Positions 37,501 to 49,374 of a stretch of 64,000 bases of DNA are shown here, one piece after another. The notes beneath the pieces are model-generated. The model was not told the origin of the DNA and made no database searches. It saw nothing but the letters and a program-made list of their open reading frames with translations. The position numbers were made by a program, and so were the translations under genes. The number at the start of each line of letters is the position of its first letter. Position 1 is the stretch's first letter. Source of the stretch: Apostichopus japonicus (lineage: Eukaryota > Echinodermata > Holothuroidea > Aspidochirotida > Stichopodidae); assembly GCF_037975245.1 (NCBI RefSeq), contig NC_092580.1, forward strand, positions 14,295,001 through 14,359,000, given 5' to 3'.

Positions 37501-37877
37501 ATGCTTATATGCTTATACGTATATGCTTATATGTATGGTATGCTTATGTACCTGTATAGGTATGCTTATTTGCTTAGTTCCAAAATGGCAAACTAAACTT
37601 TTGCAACTTTTAAAGTGCTTCTTGTTCAAGATTGTCAAAGTTTTTTGTTAACAATAAGTTTGTCACGATCTGGTTTCTTCCTAATTTTGTGGCCACCCTC
37701 CAAAATGTATTGGTGACCCTAGAAAGGATGGAAATCTCCCCACTCCCCACCTTCCTCCCACACCACCACTTTGAAAACCCTGCAGAGATCTACAAGATGT
37801 AGGACAAAACGGATAGATTTATTGTGATAGAAAGGTGATGCAACTCTGAAAACAAAAAGTAATTTTTATTTTTTTCA
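34574..37877 (+). other. Phosphatase intron 6, part before the 5.9-kb transposon
   Basis: Contains G/A- and C-rich patches (34,945-34,970 and 35,205-35,240), a G-run near 36,518-36,528, the 36,842-37,086 minisatellite and a short GCTTATATG repeat at about 37,502-37,570. No exon recognised. Confidence 0.7.
36842..37086 (+). repeat. Minisatellite of CATTCAATACAAACCAGTGT units
   Basis: About a dozen units of about 20 bp (CATTCAATACAAACCAGTGT), mixed with shorter 12-bp units lacking GTGTCATT. The array is open in two + strand frames because the unit has no stops, which explains the 83-85-codon frames here. Confidence 0.95.
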
Positions 37878-38070
37878 TATATGGGCCATTCCACACTAAT
37901 GGGGTACTAATTTGTGACATAGTGGGTGAAAATTTAAAGTCATAGGGAAAGCATGAAACTTGGTTTGAGTAATGACCTAGAGTGTATAGCAACTGTATAT
38001 ACCCTCAATGAGATAAGTTTTTGATAAGGTTGGCAATGACAGCCAAGCAAAGTATAATATATGGCGTGTA

Positions 38071-38447
38071 TTACGTACGTAACAAGGACAGATATCTGAG
38101 CATAAACAGGCCACAAACAACAATTGTACATGAGTTTTAACAGTTTTTGTTTATTGCAAACTTTGTAATTATAACAATTAACAAAGACAAAATGGATCCA
38201 AGGGTGAAAAACTGGAAAAAATATGAATCTTTGATAATACAACGAGAGGGCATTTCAACATTCCCTATGCACAGAACAAATTTTAGTGCCACAATTACCT
38301 TTTTTCCCTGAGTATTTGTTACAATATATCTCACATCTTAATGAAAACCACTGCTAGAAGCTATATTGCAGAAAATGATATGGACTTGCATAAAGGTAGG
38401 ATGTATGGTTACCATGTTCAGGGTCTTACGTACGTAACAAGGACAGA
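38071..38447 (+). repeat. Two copies of the subterminal motif TTACGTACGTAACAAGGACA
   Basis: Positions 38,071-38,092 and 38,426-38,447 share 22 identical bases including the 12-bp palindrome TTACGTACGTAA. Related motifs stand at the other end of the transposon (TTACGCTCGTAAC at 43,370, ACGTTCGTAAC at 42,762, CGCTCGTAAC at 43,012). Repeated subterminal motifs are typical transposase-binding sites. Confidence 0.75.
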
Positions 38448-39497
38448 ATATTTTTCAATCTCCACATTAATTTGTCATCAGAAATACTATGGATTACAAA
38501 TTATTATTTTCAGTTGAATGTACATCTGGGCACTCATTTGTAGCTGTTTCTTTGCTGCTGTACTTTGGAATTATCATGAAATTGTGATGATATATCATAT
38601 CCTGTGGGAAACAACAACATATCCAGAGTGGTCTGTTTAAGATTGTAAATGTCAGACTTTAATTAAAGAAAACTTAAATAGTTGAATGAATAGTTGTAGG
38701 CTTGCATGTGATTAATTGCATATATCTAGCAAAGTTAAACAGATACTACTAATACTGACACCTCTAGTGTAGGTCATTGAATGCATTGTTGAACTGAAAA
38801 TTGAATAGTTAACAATTGAATATTTATAAAATTCAATAATTTCAAAATTGCATATGAATAGTGAAAATCCTAAAATTTCATATAATGGAAGGATTGTTAA
38901 GCTGTAGACTTGAATACAGTATGTCAGAAATTTTAAAAGAGTAAACTTGCATACCATTGGAAAGATATAAAATTACAAGAGGGTATTAGATACCAACAAT
39001 ATTAGCACCAATGCAACACTAAAATGTACCAATATGTACACTAATATCATGTTTGAAACATGGACAGACGAAAAACCATAAATTGTTTTTACTTTTTTAT
39101 CAAACTGGCTAATGATTAAATGTTTACTTTTCAAACTTTCTGAAATGTATCAGATGAAGTGGGATAGCCTCACATGTCATGGAATGAAATAAACATAAAT
39201 TTGAAGATGTTTTCAGAAAAAACGCTAAAAAGAAAGCACACACTATCACAAGCATATCTGACTGTTTCTTTTTTGCTCTTTCCTATATAGTCAAGCATGC
39301 AGTATATTGAAGACAAGCAATCAAGCAAGAACCTAAAACATCTAAGATTCCTGCAGAATAGATGCTGTCAACTAAAACTGTACACAGTACAATTAGCTAG
39401 ATGGAAAGCAAGAGTGTTCTTGTTAAAACTTTGAAATATATACAAAATATGCATTTGTGATTAGCATGGGAATGGACAAAGACTATGCTTTACCACT

Positions 39498-39922
39498 TTA
39501 CAGCTCAGCTTGTGTTATTGCTTTCATTTCAGCATATGCTTTCTCCACATTTTCAATTTCTTGCACAGAAAATGGTCCACTGCCCACCAATGTAAGGGGT
39601 CCATCGATAACGAATTTGCCTAAAACCTTCTCAGAATCTGACCTTATAGGCCAATCATACATCTTAGATGCACTGCGAACTCTATGGAGAAACTTAAACA
39701 GATATTCCTCCCCATCTTTCTCAAGCAATCGTCCAATATAGAATTCCTTGTCATAGAAGACAGCATAATACTCTTCAAGGCGAATTTCAATCTCTCTTTG
39801 CTGTGGTTTTAGTAATGCCTCATGCTTGTTCTCTGGTAGGCAGACATCACAGAAGAGATCTTTTAAGACCTTTTCATTCAACACATCCAAGTGTGTCTGG
39901 ACAACTTCAGATTCATCATAAT
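39498..39922 (-). pseudogene. Transposase-like gene, C-terminal exon
   Basis: Minus-strand exon after the acceptor AAATTACAG, read in phase 1 from the upstream exon: (D)YDESEVVQTHLDVLNEK and on to a stop at 39,498. It contains EYYAVFYDKEFYIGRLLE and later YDWPIRSD-x5-GKFV. A tyrosine-rich strand followed by a WP-x3-D segment resembles the small chromo/Tudor-like tail found at the C-terminus of many invertebrate transposon proteins. The exon itself is intact. Confidence 0.6.
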
Positions 39923-40319
39923 CTGTAATTTATGAAAAGAGCAAAAAAAAAATTAAATAGGAAATATTCACTGGCTGTCTTCAATCTTGATGACTGCAAT
40001 GACCAACCAAATGGTATGGGCAATCTATAACAACTATTCCAGCATTTTTCACGAAGAAGTAAACTTAAAGTCCACGACTCACCCCACCCTCACGTTTGAT
40101 TAGAGTTCACTGATAAGGAGTTTCAATCTAATTAATGAAATCAAGGCCCTTAATAAAGTTAAGTAACATATCATTTCCCATGAAAAGAAACACTGGAATA
40201 TGCAACATCAAACATAACACTTCTGTTGATGCATTTTGTTTTTGATTCTGCAAATAGAAGGAAATCTCTTTCAATGTCATGTTGCTTAGCACTTAAAATT
40301 TAAGTAAAAAGGGACTGAC

Positions 40320-41147
40320 CCACTTTGTTGGAAGTTAGTATGCCACCTGCATTACCCACTTCAGATAAGTCCCCTGTCTCAGATCTTTCAGATGATGATT
40401 TACCCACAGTTGCTCCAGTTGCATTATCAGTTGCACTCTCAAGTGTACAGACCGGAATCTCATCCATCTCAGCGTGACCTACATCTGCAGCTTCCATATC
40501 ACTGCTAGTAGTTGCTTCAAATGAAATCCCTTTAGCAGACATCTTGCATTCACTCCAAGACTTCACAAACTCCAGATTGATGCACGGTGCTACTGAGTTC
40601 AGATCCTGACAGGGTGAACAGAAGCATGAAAGACGCCTTTTGTGCAATTAGTATGGAGAGATCCCAGCTACAGCATGCAACTTTCGCGTTCCAGCCACAG
40701 TGTCAACATTTGTTCTGGTTGGCCTTTCCCTCTGTATATCACCTTCCTTCACTAAGTAAAAAGTACGACGAGAGTGGTTGCACGATCCATCTGGTTTCAC
40801 TGGTGCCTTAGCAAGATTTTTGGAGCAGAAGTCATAGAACTCCCAGGGTCCATCAATGGTGATGTTGATATCAGACTCCACTGACCTTGTGACTGCATTT
40901 TTAACCACCCCCACCCTCTCCATCACATGGATTTTTTCCATGGCATGAGCCAAAGAAATACCGCTCAACTTGCACGCCAAAATCTGTTTCCAAATGAGAT
41001 GTCAGCAAATCCTGTGCGAGATTTGTATTGTGCGCCACACCCATCAGTGAACTGGATCAGTCTGTTAAACTCCACTTTCCCCTCCACCTTCAGATGTGTG
41101 CAGGCCAGTTTACAGAAGTGGGTAACTGCATGTGTATCATGTATCAT
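40320..41147 (-). pseudogene. Transposase-like gene, central exon (frameshifts and a stop)
   Basis: On the minus strand this encodes TDGCGAQYKSRTGFADISF, then in another frame RYFFGSCHGKNPCDGEGG, then back to VVKNAVTRSVESD, GTRKLHAVAGISPY, an in-frame TAA at 40,648-40,650, and RRLSCFCSPCQD. The series TDG-x2-QYK, FFGS-x-HGK-x2-CDG, GTRKLH, CFCSPC is a layout I recognise from transposase-like proteins common in marine invertebrates, with probable metal-binding Asp in the TDG and CDG motifs; I cannot name the superfamily. Two frameshifts (near 40,985 and 40,910) and the stop make it a pseudogene. The exon ends at a GTCAGT donor and joins in phase 1 to the exon at 39,922, so a true intron is present. 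Confidence 0.7.
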
Positions 41148-41365
41148 ATCCTCGCTTCCTGAGACAGGGTTTGACGATATTCTTTCACTCGCTCAGTCTC
41201 TTTAGCTTGATACTGAACATAACATTCCTGATCAGCTTTTATGCGGCCTCGATACCTGCGCATATACGTTGCTGCATTGCTAAAACCAGTTGTTCGTTGT
41301 CCTTCAACATCCTCTAGTTGAGGTACCGTCCTGTTTAAGGAACGAAGGCGAATTTTCAGGCTCAT
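41144..41365 (-). pseudogene. Transposase-like gene, N-terminal fragment
   Basis: Starting at MSLKIRLRSLNRTV this reads to YMRRYRGRIKADQECYVQYQ, KETERVKEYRQTL and a stop at 41,144. The basic RxRxRIKAD-x4-YVQYQAKE-x-ERVKEYRQ stretch is typical of the N-terminal basic region of this transposase type. It passes straight into the HDTHAVTHFC region in another frame, so the middle of the protein is missing and an internal deletion is likely. Before the ATG a TTCTCTTTTCAG could be the acceptor of a 5'-UTR intron. Confidence 0.55.
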
Positions 41366-41599
41366 CTTACCTGAAAAGAGAATAATGTGTAAAACAAAAT
41401 ATCCTGGAGCAAATAAGGTAACATTTTCCATTTTAATATGGAAGTTAAGGAAAAGACAAAACTTGGTTTGTTTCAAAATACAGGAGAAAGTTGTAATCCA
41501 TGGTATGGTAGAAGAAAGTTTCAAACCTTCAATACAGGAGTGTCAATTTCAATGGTGAAATTGTTGGCTCCATAAGCTTTTAAATTAAAGAGATTTGTC

Positions 41600-43783
41600 A
41601 TCCACTGGAATTTGCCAAGGATGTTATTTGTGTTTGATAACAGTTAGAGCTTACATGATAATGAAAAGCAGCCTGTAGGTAAGTACGTGTAAAGACAGAT
41701 GCACCTCATGCATATATTATATTGTAAGCTGCCTTAATATGGCAGAATGTTGTGTATGGAATTAGGCTGTTTTGAGATAAAGAATCAGGGGCAAGCTGCA
41801 ATGAAAACTACCACCAGAATTTTTAATAAGAGGTCCCAAGATACTGACATTTGGTGGCTAACTCCCTAATTAGGCCAGCCTGTCCCTGAGAACAATAAAT
41901 ACACTGTGGGTTCTTTAGGCCATAGATGGTTCTTCTCATTAAAGCAATTACGATGAACATGCCCATTTTCAGTCCTCGCGAATCAAACTCAATGGTAAGT
42001 TTTAATTAGAAAGCAAGACGATACATGTTGATTGTCGTTTTTTGTTTGTACTAAAAATGAGAGTTGAATAAACAAAATTTTTTTTTTTTTTAAATTAGAC
42101 CTAGGCAGGCCTAGCCTACACATTATATGCATCAGTAATGAGAAAACCCAGTGTTAGGCTTCGCCTACGTGTCGGCCTAGTTGCAAATTAAAATACGTAA
42201 TAAAACATGAAGCATCATCTATTGTCTGTACTGCATTTGTTTAAAACCTAGGCTAGATCTGCACGAAAATATAACGCTACCCTTAACGTTAGGCTAGTAG
42301 GCCTAAGTTAGTACTCAACCAGGGAAGATACTAACGTTCGTAAAACAGACCGACTGGGCAAATATGTCTCACCACAGTTAGATTCGAACGTGAGCTTTTT
42401 CAATTGAAGCCTAGCATGCAGGTCTAACCTAACCTTTGCTTAATGAAATATTGTTAACGTTATATTTACGGAATCATCGTATGCACTCAGTTCATTTACA
42501 TCGGTACGTCGACATTAGATTATACATCAAAATACCGAAATCGTGCTAACGTTCACACGAGTGACCGAATCTGAAATCTGTCTACCAACAATTACGTTTG
42601 AACGTAGGCCTAGGCTAGTTCATTTTAACTAAACTGCTATTAAATTGCACTTCAATGCCAATGCGAGATGAACATTCGTGCCCAGTAAACATTTAGCAAG
42701 TTTCATGGTATTATCATGCACCTTTACATCGAACTAAATGAATAATGGAGGTCTTTTTCCAACGTTCGTAACTTCAGACATATTGACTCAATCTGTCTGC
42801 AGTTACGTGCATTAGTTGTGTTTTCTGTCTCACGCAGTGCAATTATACCAAAGGTGGCAACTGCATCTACGAATCCGCTCACCTAGCGGTGTAAGAACTT
42901 TCACTTACTGAGTGAGAAGTCTCTAAATTGAACCATACCTTGATCACATTGCAAACTGCTTTATTTTCGGTAAAATTGGTAGTGATTTCGAACGCTCGTA
43001 ATTTGACTTGCGCTCGTAACTTACCGAGATTCAGAAGACAGATCTCAAACTTCCCTCCATGGTTTTAAAAGTCGGTGGGTGACCAGGGTTGTTGTTTTCT
43101 CTGAAATACGCATGCGCCCAAGGATGTTTATCATACTAAACACTCACAGGATCGCATGCGCGATTTCCGTGAAAAGTGATGTAAAAGTACGTTCGAACGT
43201 AAGCTCTCTTGGACAGATTTGTTTTAAGCTAATTTGGCCGTCGTTTTCCGGGGGATTGGAAGACTCAACTCCCTCAAAACCATGTTCATTACTGAGATAC
43301 GATGTTGTAACAAGGCCCAACATTTTATCTCCGCCAAATGTTTTTATATTACCTTACTCATGGGGCAAGTTACGCTCGTAACTGTTAGGACAGATGTCAA
43401 TTACGAACGTTTATATATTTTTGTGTGGTCATTTTCTCAATTTTCACGAATTGGACAAGAAAGAAGACAACAACAGCATTCAGATTATTGAATTCTTTAA
43501 TCATTATGATACATTTCATTGGTCATTTTTGTAACTAAAACATAAAACAAGGGGATTAAAAATCTCCATTAATGCTCTGTCACATATTCCTTGCACAAAT
43601 TGGTGAGACATGCAAAGAGTTTTTTAAAAAATAATTACCAATGAATTGACATAAAGACTTCCAGCTGTTAACACTATTTTGCAATATTAAAGTATGGAAT
43701 CAAATACTTCAAACCATGCAGTTTGTTACTGCCAGGAAGCTTTGTAGACCGATTTCCAACAAGGCTTTGCAGTAACATACATA
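41600..43783. other. Right part of the transposon, non-coding
   Basis: No conserved frame is visible. It is richer in CpG than its surroundings and contains AACGTTCGTAA-like motifs (42,329, 42,760, 43,190, 43,400), many followed within 30 bp by GACAGA or CAGAC, and NRF1-like sites. It probably holds the promoter and first, untranslated exon of the minus-strand gene. Confidence 0.5.
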
Positions 43784-43847
43784 AGTACCCCATTAGTGTG
43801 GAATGGCCCATATACATTTGTTTAGGATTGTTATATGACAGACATAT

Positions 43848-44503
43848 AATACACTGGACACATTGCATTATTAAATCTCGAATGTTTATTCCGCCTTCAA
43901 ATCAAAATGGAATTATCCTCTTGAAACAATGACTGGCAAAACATATGTGTGCTATATTCAAAAGAGTTAAAAACAATGATTGGAACTTCAAAGACTTTTA
44001 ATTTTACAATTTGAAGACAAGCCAAATTTATTTCACTTTCTCTGCCTGCACACAATCAAAGCACTCTCGATCTACTGTGCCTGAGCGAACTGGTCACCTC
44101 TTATTTTATTGGCTCTGTTCGCCCTCTATGACCGGTCACTTCGATATCCTTCCTTCTCATTCTACCACCCAAAGTGTCTGGAAGCGTTTCTTGTACTGAC
44201 TTCGGATTTGCGCATTTTGGCGGCCTTAGGGGACCCATTTTGGTGTTCACCCAGACGGTATCATTTTGGTCTTTTACTACTGGGGGTTGATATCCAACCG
44301 CTGAGTCATATATTCTACTGGACACAATGCATTATTAATCTGAAATATCCCCCCCCCCCTCCTAATTAAAATTGAAAGTGGTTCTGGAAACAATGACTGG
44401 CAAAACTGACGAGAATTGTGTTCTATATTTAACAGTGAATTAAATTCAATGATTGGAACTTCATAGACCTTTAATAATCACAACTTGATGACGAGCCAAA
44501 TAT
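43848..44503 (+). repeat. About 160-bp direct repeat at about 470-bp spacing
   Basis: 43,848-44,035 and 44,317-44,503 share ACTGGACACA(A)TGCATTATTAA, GAAACAATGACTGGCAAAAC, CAATGATTGGAACTTCA and GA.GAGCCAAAT. The first copy starts about 40 bp outside the transposon's right end, so this is a separate local duplication or another repeat family. No coding capacity. Confidence 0.75.
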
Positions 44504-45820
44504 ATGGGTATTAAATTATTAATTGGTCCAAGGAACTCTTCTGTCAATTCCTTGATCTGATATAAAGCAGGAAGCATCATCTTACAACTCACAGTGTGCC
44601 TTTGTCATTGTGTCTCTGTTGTTATTGATATACTGGGTATATGCCATGAAGATAAAATGATCTAAGCTTTATCAATTATGTAAAAATTATGAAATACAGT
44701 AAAATTAATGTGCATTGTTTTTCTAGTTGAAGAAGGTATAATCCATTTACAGAAACTTCCTGTTTCTTTCGACAAACAGAATATTTAAGAGCTTTTTTTG
44801 GGGGGGGCAAATCTTTGAACTGCATTATCATAGGTCAAATAAATGGTTACAAAGTGTGCAGTTTTTGCCGATTAATGCGACAGGTTCAAGTTTGTGTATT
44901 TGAGATAGCCGACGATTCCCTCATTTTTTTTCGAATATATTTCTCCCATATTGATGAAAGTTCATTTCAAAATGGAGCTTTGCCAGCAAAATTTTTTCGG
45001 CAGTCACTTGTGAGGGAGACAAATAATACATAGTCATTGGTTGGTTGGTTAATAAATCATCATGTTTGGATTACAGGAATGACCGATGTCCGCAAATCAC
45101 AAAGAAAAATACTTGGCAAGTGACAAATAGCTGGGAATAAGAAACTTTGTCATGGGTATCATCCCATTGAAGTGAACTTCTCCATTTGACATTAGATGAC
45201 ATTTGGCATTACTGTTTGTAAAGTAACATATCCATAGCTGAAATACATGAGTAAAAAAAGAGGGAAAAATATGTAACAGTTTTAGTTTCAAGATTTACTT
45301 GATCCTTCTTGAAATCGTACACTTTTCGTGGTACCTAGTCTTATAAAATAATTGTTGACGTTTTGTTACTGGTCGCCCACTTCCTCATCATCTAGCAATC
45401 TGAAGTAGAACACCTGCGTTCGGCATCGAATTTCCGTCATAACAAACGGTCGTCGTTAAACAAGTTTCTTACGTCAAACAGTCCTGAGTCAATCCTCCTT
45501 GTACCCATCTCCATCGAAATCGTACGCTATCCGTGCCACCTAGCCTTAAGGAATTGTTAACATCTTCGTCGCTGGGTTGCCAACTTCCTCATCGTCTAGC
45601 AATCTGAAGTGAACCACCTGCGTTCGGCATCGCATATCCATCTTCACAAATGGTCTTTGTTATTCAGTTTCTTAATTATGTCAAACAGATATCAGTTTTG
45701 TCCTGGATCAAGTGAACCACCAGATTTGCATTCTCTGATTACACTAACCTTTGATTTTTACCCGGATATTTCTCGTATATTGTAAATATTCTTGATACAG
45801 GAGGCATTGGTACATTAGAG
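44504..45820 (+). other. Phosphatase intron 6, no gene seen
   Basis: Contains a local duplication: TCGTACACTTTTCGTGG...TGCGTTCGGCATCG near 45,315-45,430 resembles TCGTACGCTATCCGTGC...TGCGTTCGGCATCG near 45,520-45,632 (about 200 bp apart). No exon recognised. Confidence 0.6.
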
Positions 45821-45821
45821 G

Positions 45822-46340
45822 TCATCATGGTCGGACGGCTAAGGCAGTGGACTTGCGATCTAAGGATTGCAGGTTCGAGTCCTGGCCAGATCTTTGCATT
45901 GTGTTCTTGGGCAAAGCACTCTAGTGTTTATTGACCAAATAATAAAACAAAAGCATTTTTAAATGATTTCAAAAGTAGCATTATAAAAGAGAAAGATTAA
46001 ATTTGTTTATTGATATTGCCCCAATTTAGCTGCTGATTGATGTGGACATACTCCATTGCCTCTCTTTACCCAGGTGCATAAATGGGGACCTGCGAGGTAA
46101 TTTGTAAAGATAGTAGCGTGTGCTAGTCAATGTGGCTGTACCCCCCCCGAAGTCACCAGGGACACATTGATGTGGCACACTAAAGTGCCATGGGAGTGAC
46201 TGTTTGACATGTGCACACTTGGGTGTATGAGTGTGAAAGGGTACTTTAATGACCGGGGGTTAAATGTTGTAAAATGTCCTTTGAGAAGACCTCGCCATGA
46301 TACAAGACTGTAAACCTTAAAAACTTTAACATAAAACTTT
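45822..46340 (+). mobile_element. tRNA-derived SINE, interrupted
   Basis: The head resembles a tRNA: an A-box-like GACGGCTAAGGCAGTGG (45,834-45,850) and a perfect B box GGTTCGAGTCC (45,872-45,882), spaced as in a tRNA gene. It is followed by TTCTTGGGCAAAGCACTC (45,904-45,921), a sequence typical of SINE bodies. The SINE-like sequence resumes at TACTCCATTGCCTCTCTTTACCCAGGTGCATAAATGG (split across 46,049-46,085), so about 125 bp of AT-rich sequence appears to have been inserted. No stable tRNA acceptor stem is seen, so it is not a functional tRNA gene. Confidence 0.7.
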
Positions 46341-49300
46341 ACATACATTATCAGTGTTTACGAGAACCTTTGCCTCAACTTTTGTGAGTTAGCCTTGCAT
46401 TATCTTCGTGTCCTAAGTTCCATTTAGGCTTCCCGGTGGAGAAACATGGCTGTTTAATAGCTGAGTAGGCTAAGAGGACTTGCATACTTTCTTCAAGTGC
46501 TTAATCGTAATGTGGTTTAGCTCTCTTTAGTAGATCTCATCATTTCCTGTTTGAGAGTTCCAAGTTCAAGTTTATTAAAATCCAGTATAAATACATGAAA
46601 TTACATATTTATATAAATACGATATGTTAACAGTTAAGAGTTTATAATGCTTGAAATAACATGTACTATCTATGTACAAATAATAAGTCAAAAGGTAATA
46701 AAGAACTAAAGAAGGTTTTGTGGAACAACACCCGGAATAAATATGGCAGCCCTATAAAGGAAAGAATTTTGAAAACGTACAGTTCGAAATTGTGGTGCAC
46801 AGTTTATGAATACATTAGCTCTTACCTATGCTTTAGATTTTTGTCACACAAGGTATTTAAACTGACATTTCAAACATACAGTACTGCATTCTTCATGCAC
46901 CACATGTGTTCCATTCATAGGATGCTTTATAGTACAATAAAACCTTGAAAAATTTGATGCATTTTCTAGACAACCTATTCAACTGTCATTGTCATTTGCG
47001 AGATCTTTGAAGAGTTAGAATATGTTTTCATTGGCTCCATTTTCAGAGGACAATATGATCCGTAATATTTTGGTCGTCATTCGATGTGAAGTGTTTATTT
47101 TGTCGTCGATCACATGGAAGCCAAACGAAGCGCATTAGGGTTGTCTGTTTAGACTGTGCCTCTCTGCTACTTTCCAACAACTTCCAGGTTTCATTCTGTA
47201 GTAAAGCAAGTTTCCTGTTGCAATTAAATTTTGTCATCGATCTGTTCCCTGGATTTTTAAAAGGAAAGGTTATCGGAACCAGTTCAATATGTCCGGGCTG
47301 TTTTTCTTTTTCCCCTTCACTCTCTACAACTGTTCAGTTCACATACAGTTACATATTGTAATATGCTTCAAGATTTGTTAAGTATTACACAATCCTGTAA
47401 CTGTAGTTGTTTTTTTTAAATTTAATTTTACATGCTAGGGATTTGTTTAATAGTGCAAGATGTTTTTGCACCGCAGGCTGTTCAACAGTTGGAGGATGTT
47501 GACACACACGTTTTTCAATACACGTACGTTATTTATATGAAACCCTGTCACCATGCACATGTCCATATTTTACCGTTCTCAGGTTATAATACCCAACTTT
47601 GTTTATGTGAATTTATCTCTCAGTTTGTACATCTCTTTAATACCTGCCTTCAATCTACATTCATGTACCTTCCCTGATCTACCTATTACTACATGACTTG
47701 AATGACTTTATCACTAAGTCCCTCCTACATTGCACTTCCAGGACACCGCCCATTTACTCATCCTTCGGAATCTATCAGCTCATGTTTTTTTTCCTTTTTC
47801 TACAAACTATTTTTCATCCGAGAATTTATCACTTTGTATCCCATTTTGGTGATCATCTTTTTGGGTAGCTCAATTTTTGTTGACTTCAAACATCACATGA
47901 AGGTAGTAGATCTTGCATTTAAACACAGACCAAGGTTGTAGATACAAACAGTGTCGACAAAGTTATCATGGCTTAGCTCTCTTCTGTGCAATATCCTCTC
48001 CCAGTTTATAAAATACCTTGAATCTGTTGTATTATGTTACATACAGAAGGTGTAGGGCAAAATATTGCAATATCTGTATAAAAAAACACAGAAAAAAAGT
48101 GCTATATACTCAATTGATCTTTTATTAGCAAAAACTTCATATTCTGCTATAGAATTCAGCTGTAAAATCTAAGATGGTAATGAACTGATTACAGGTTGAT
48201 ATCTGTCTTTCGTTTAGCCTATATCGGTTTGGTTTTCTACAGACACGGATAGTTTCAGGGAACTATGCTGAAAAGAAACAGAATGCTTCTTTGTATTGAT
48301 ATTGCATTGAACTTGAACAGAGCATGAATAAGTGACTCACATGTAATGCATGTGACGGAGACAAATCCATTCAAACTTACTGTAGCATTTGACTTTTCTT
48401 TTGTATATAGAATCTAAATTTAATCACAAATAACTTGTTAAAGAAATAGTCCTTTTATTTTATTTCATTTCATGCTGTTCCTTATTTTTGTTCCCTCTTG
48501 GTTTATTTTGTTTGTATTGTGTTTTGAACTTGGATTGGAAAGGGGTCTCAAGGTTCATACTTCAGTGTTAAAGCTCGTTTTAAACATTAACCACACTTTA
48601 AACTCAATTAAATTATTTGGTTTTCCGAAGTACTGTAAGTGCTTAAAATATGACTTGTTATGTACTCTACTGCACATTCACGAAAAACACTTGTGCAGAT
48701 AGACAGATTATTAGTGCGATAGAGGAAGTAGCTGGCTTTAGTAAAGACCCAGTGTAGTCTTCATATCAGTGGCGTATAAATTAGGATTTCTGCATTGTGA
48801 ATATATATCAGTACTGCATAGTCTTGTACACATTAAAGCACTATTTTTGCATAATTCATTTGTAACATATATTTTTACAAATCAGAAAATGAGATTATTT
48901 CCATTTTAAACATAACCAGTTTATGATTGTAGTACATTTTAACTACTGTACATACCTCATCGCAAGGATTAAACATACTTTTGAACTGTCCTGTAAAGCA
49001 TTTTGCAAGTTGGTGGAGTAGGGGTCTGATGTTTCAAAATGGTGTTTTGGTATGTACTGTCATTGGATTGGTTGGTTAACCAGTTAATGGAATGTCAGTG
49101 ATTTTAAGGTGGAAACTTCAGTTAAGTTTTGTATGAAGTTTGGCATGATTTATGTAGAACATAAGACATTATAAGGTATTAGATTTACAGTAAGTTTTGG
49201 AAACTACCCATCAGATACATCAGAGGCTCATCAGTTTAAAGGAATAGAAGACTCGTCCCAAACCGGAGTGAACTTTCCGTTGCTTGCAAGTGAAGTTTTC

Positions 49301-49374
49301 TGCTTGTTGCTACAAATGCAGACAGTAATGAATTGTGATACCTTGTTATCTTTAGCTGGACCTGAGATGTCCAT
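46341..49374 (+). other. Phosphatase intron 6, no gene seen
   Basis: AT-rich. Several 60-95-codon frames (for example at 46,661, 47,086 and 48,472) have no family features or splice context. Confidence 0.6.

Larger units (their letters stand above)
37882..43810 (-). mobile_element. 5.93-kb DNA transposon with 27-bp perfect TIRs
   Basis: Terminal inverted repeats of 27 bp are perfect: left 37,882-37,908 starts TGGGCCATTCCACACTAATG, and right 43,784-43,810 is its exact reverse complement. Both are flanked by TATA (37,878-37,881 and 43,811-43,814), which fits a 4-bp target duplication (or TA with a longer repeat). It carries a broken transposase-like gene on the minus strand, two copies of TTACGTACGTAACAAGGACA near the left end and several related ACGnnCGTAA motifs near the right end. 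The right end also has NRF1-like GCATGCGC sites (43,110 and 43,154), plausible for the gene's promoter. The superfamily cannot be assigned from sequence alone. Confidence 0.9.

Noticed and set aside
39457-41317. Plus-strand frames across the transposase region
   Set aside because: They are antisense shadows; the minus-strand reading has the conserved motifs and the phase-consistent intron.
45822-45895. A tRNA gene
   Set aside because: A and B boxes are present but no acceptor stem closes and a SINE body follows directly.
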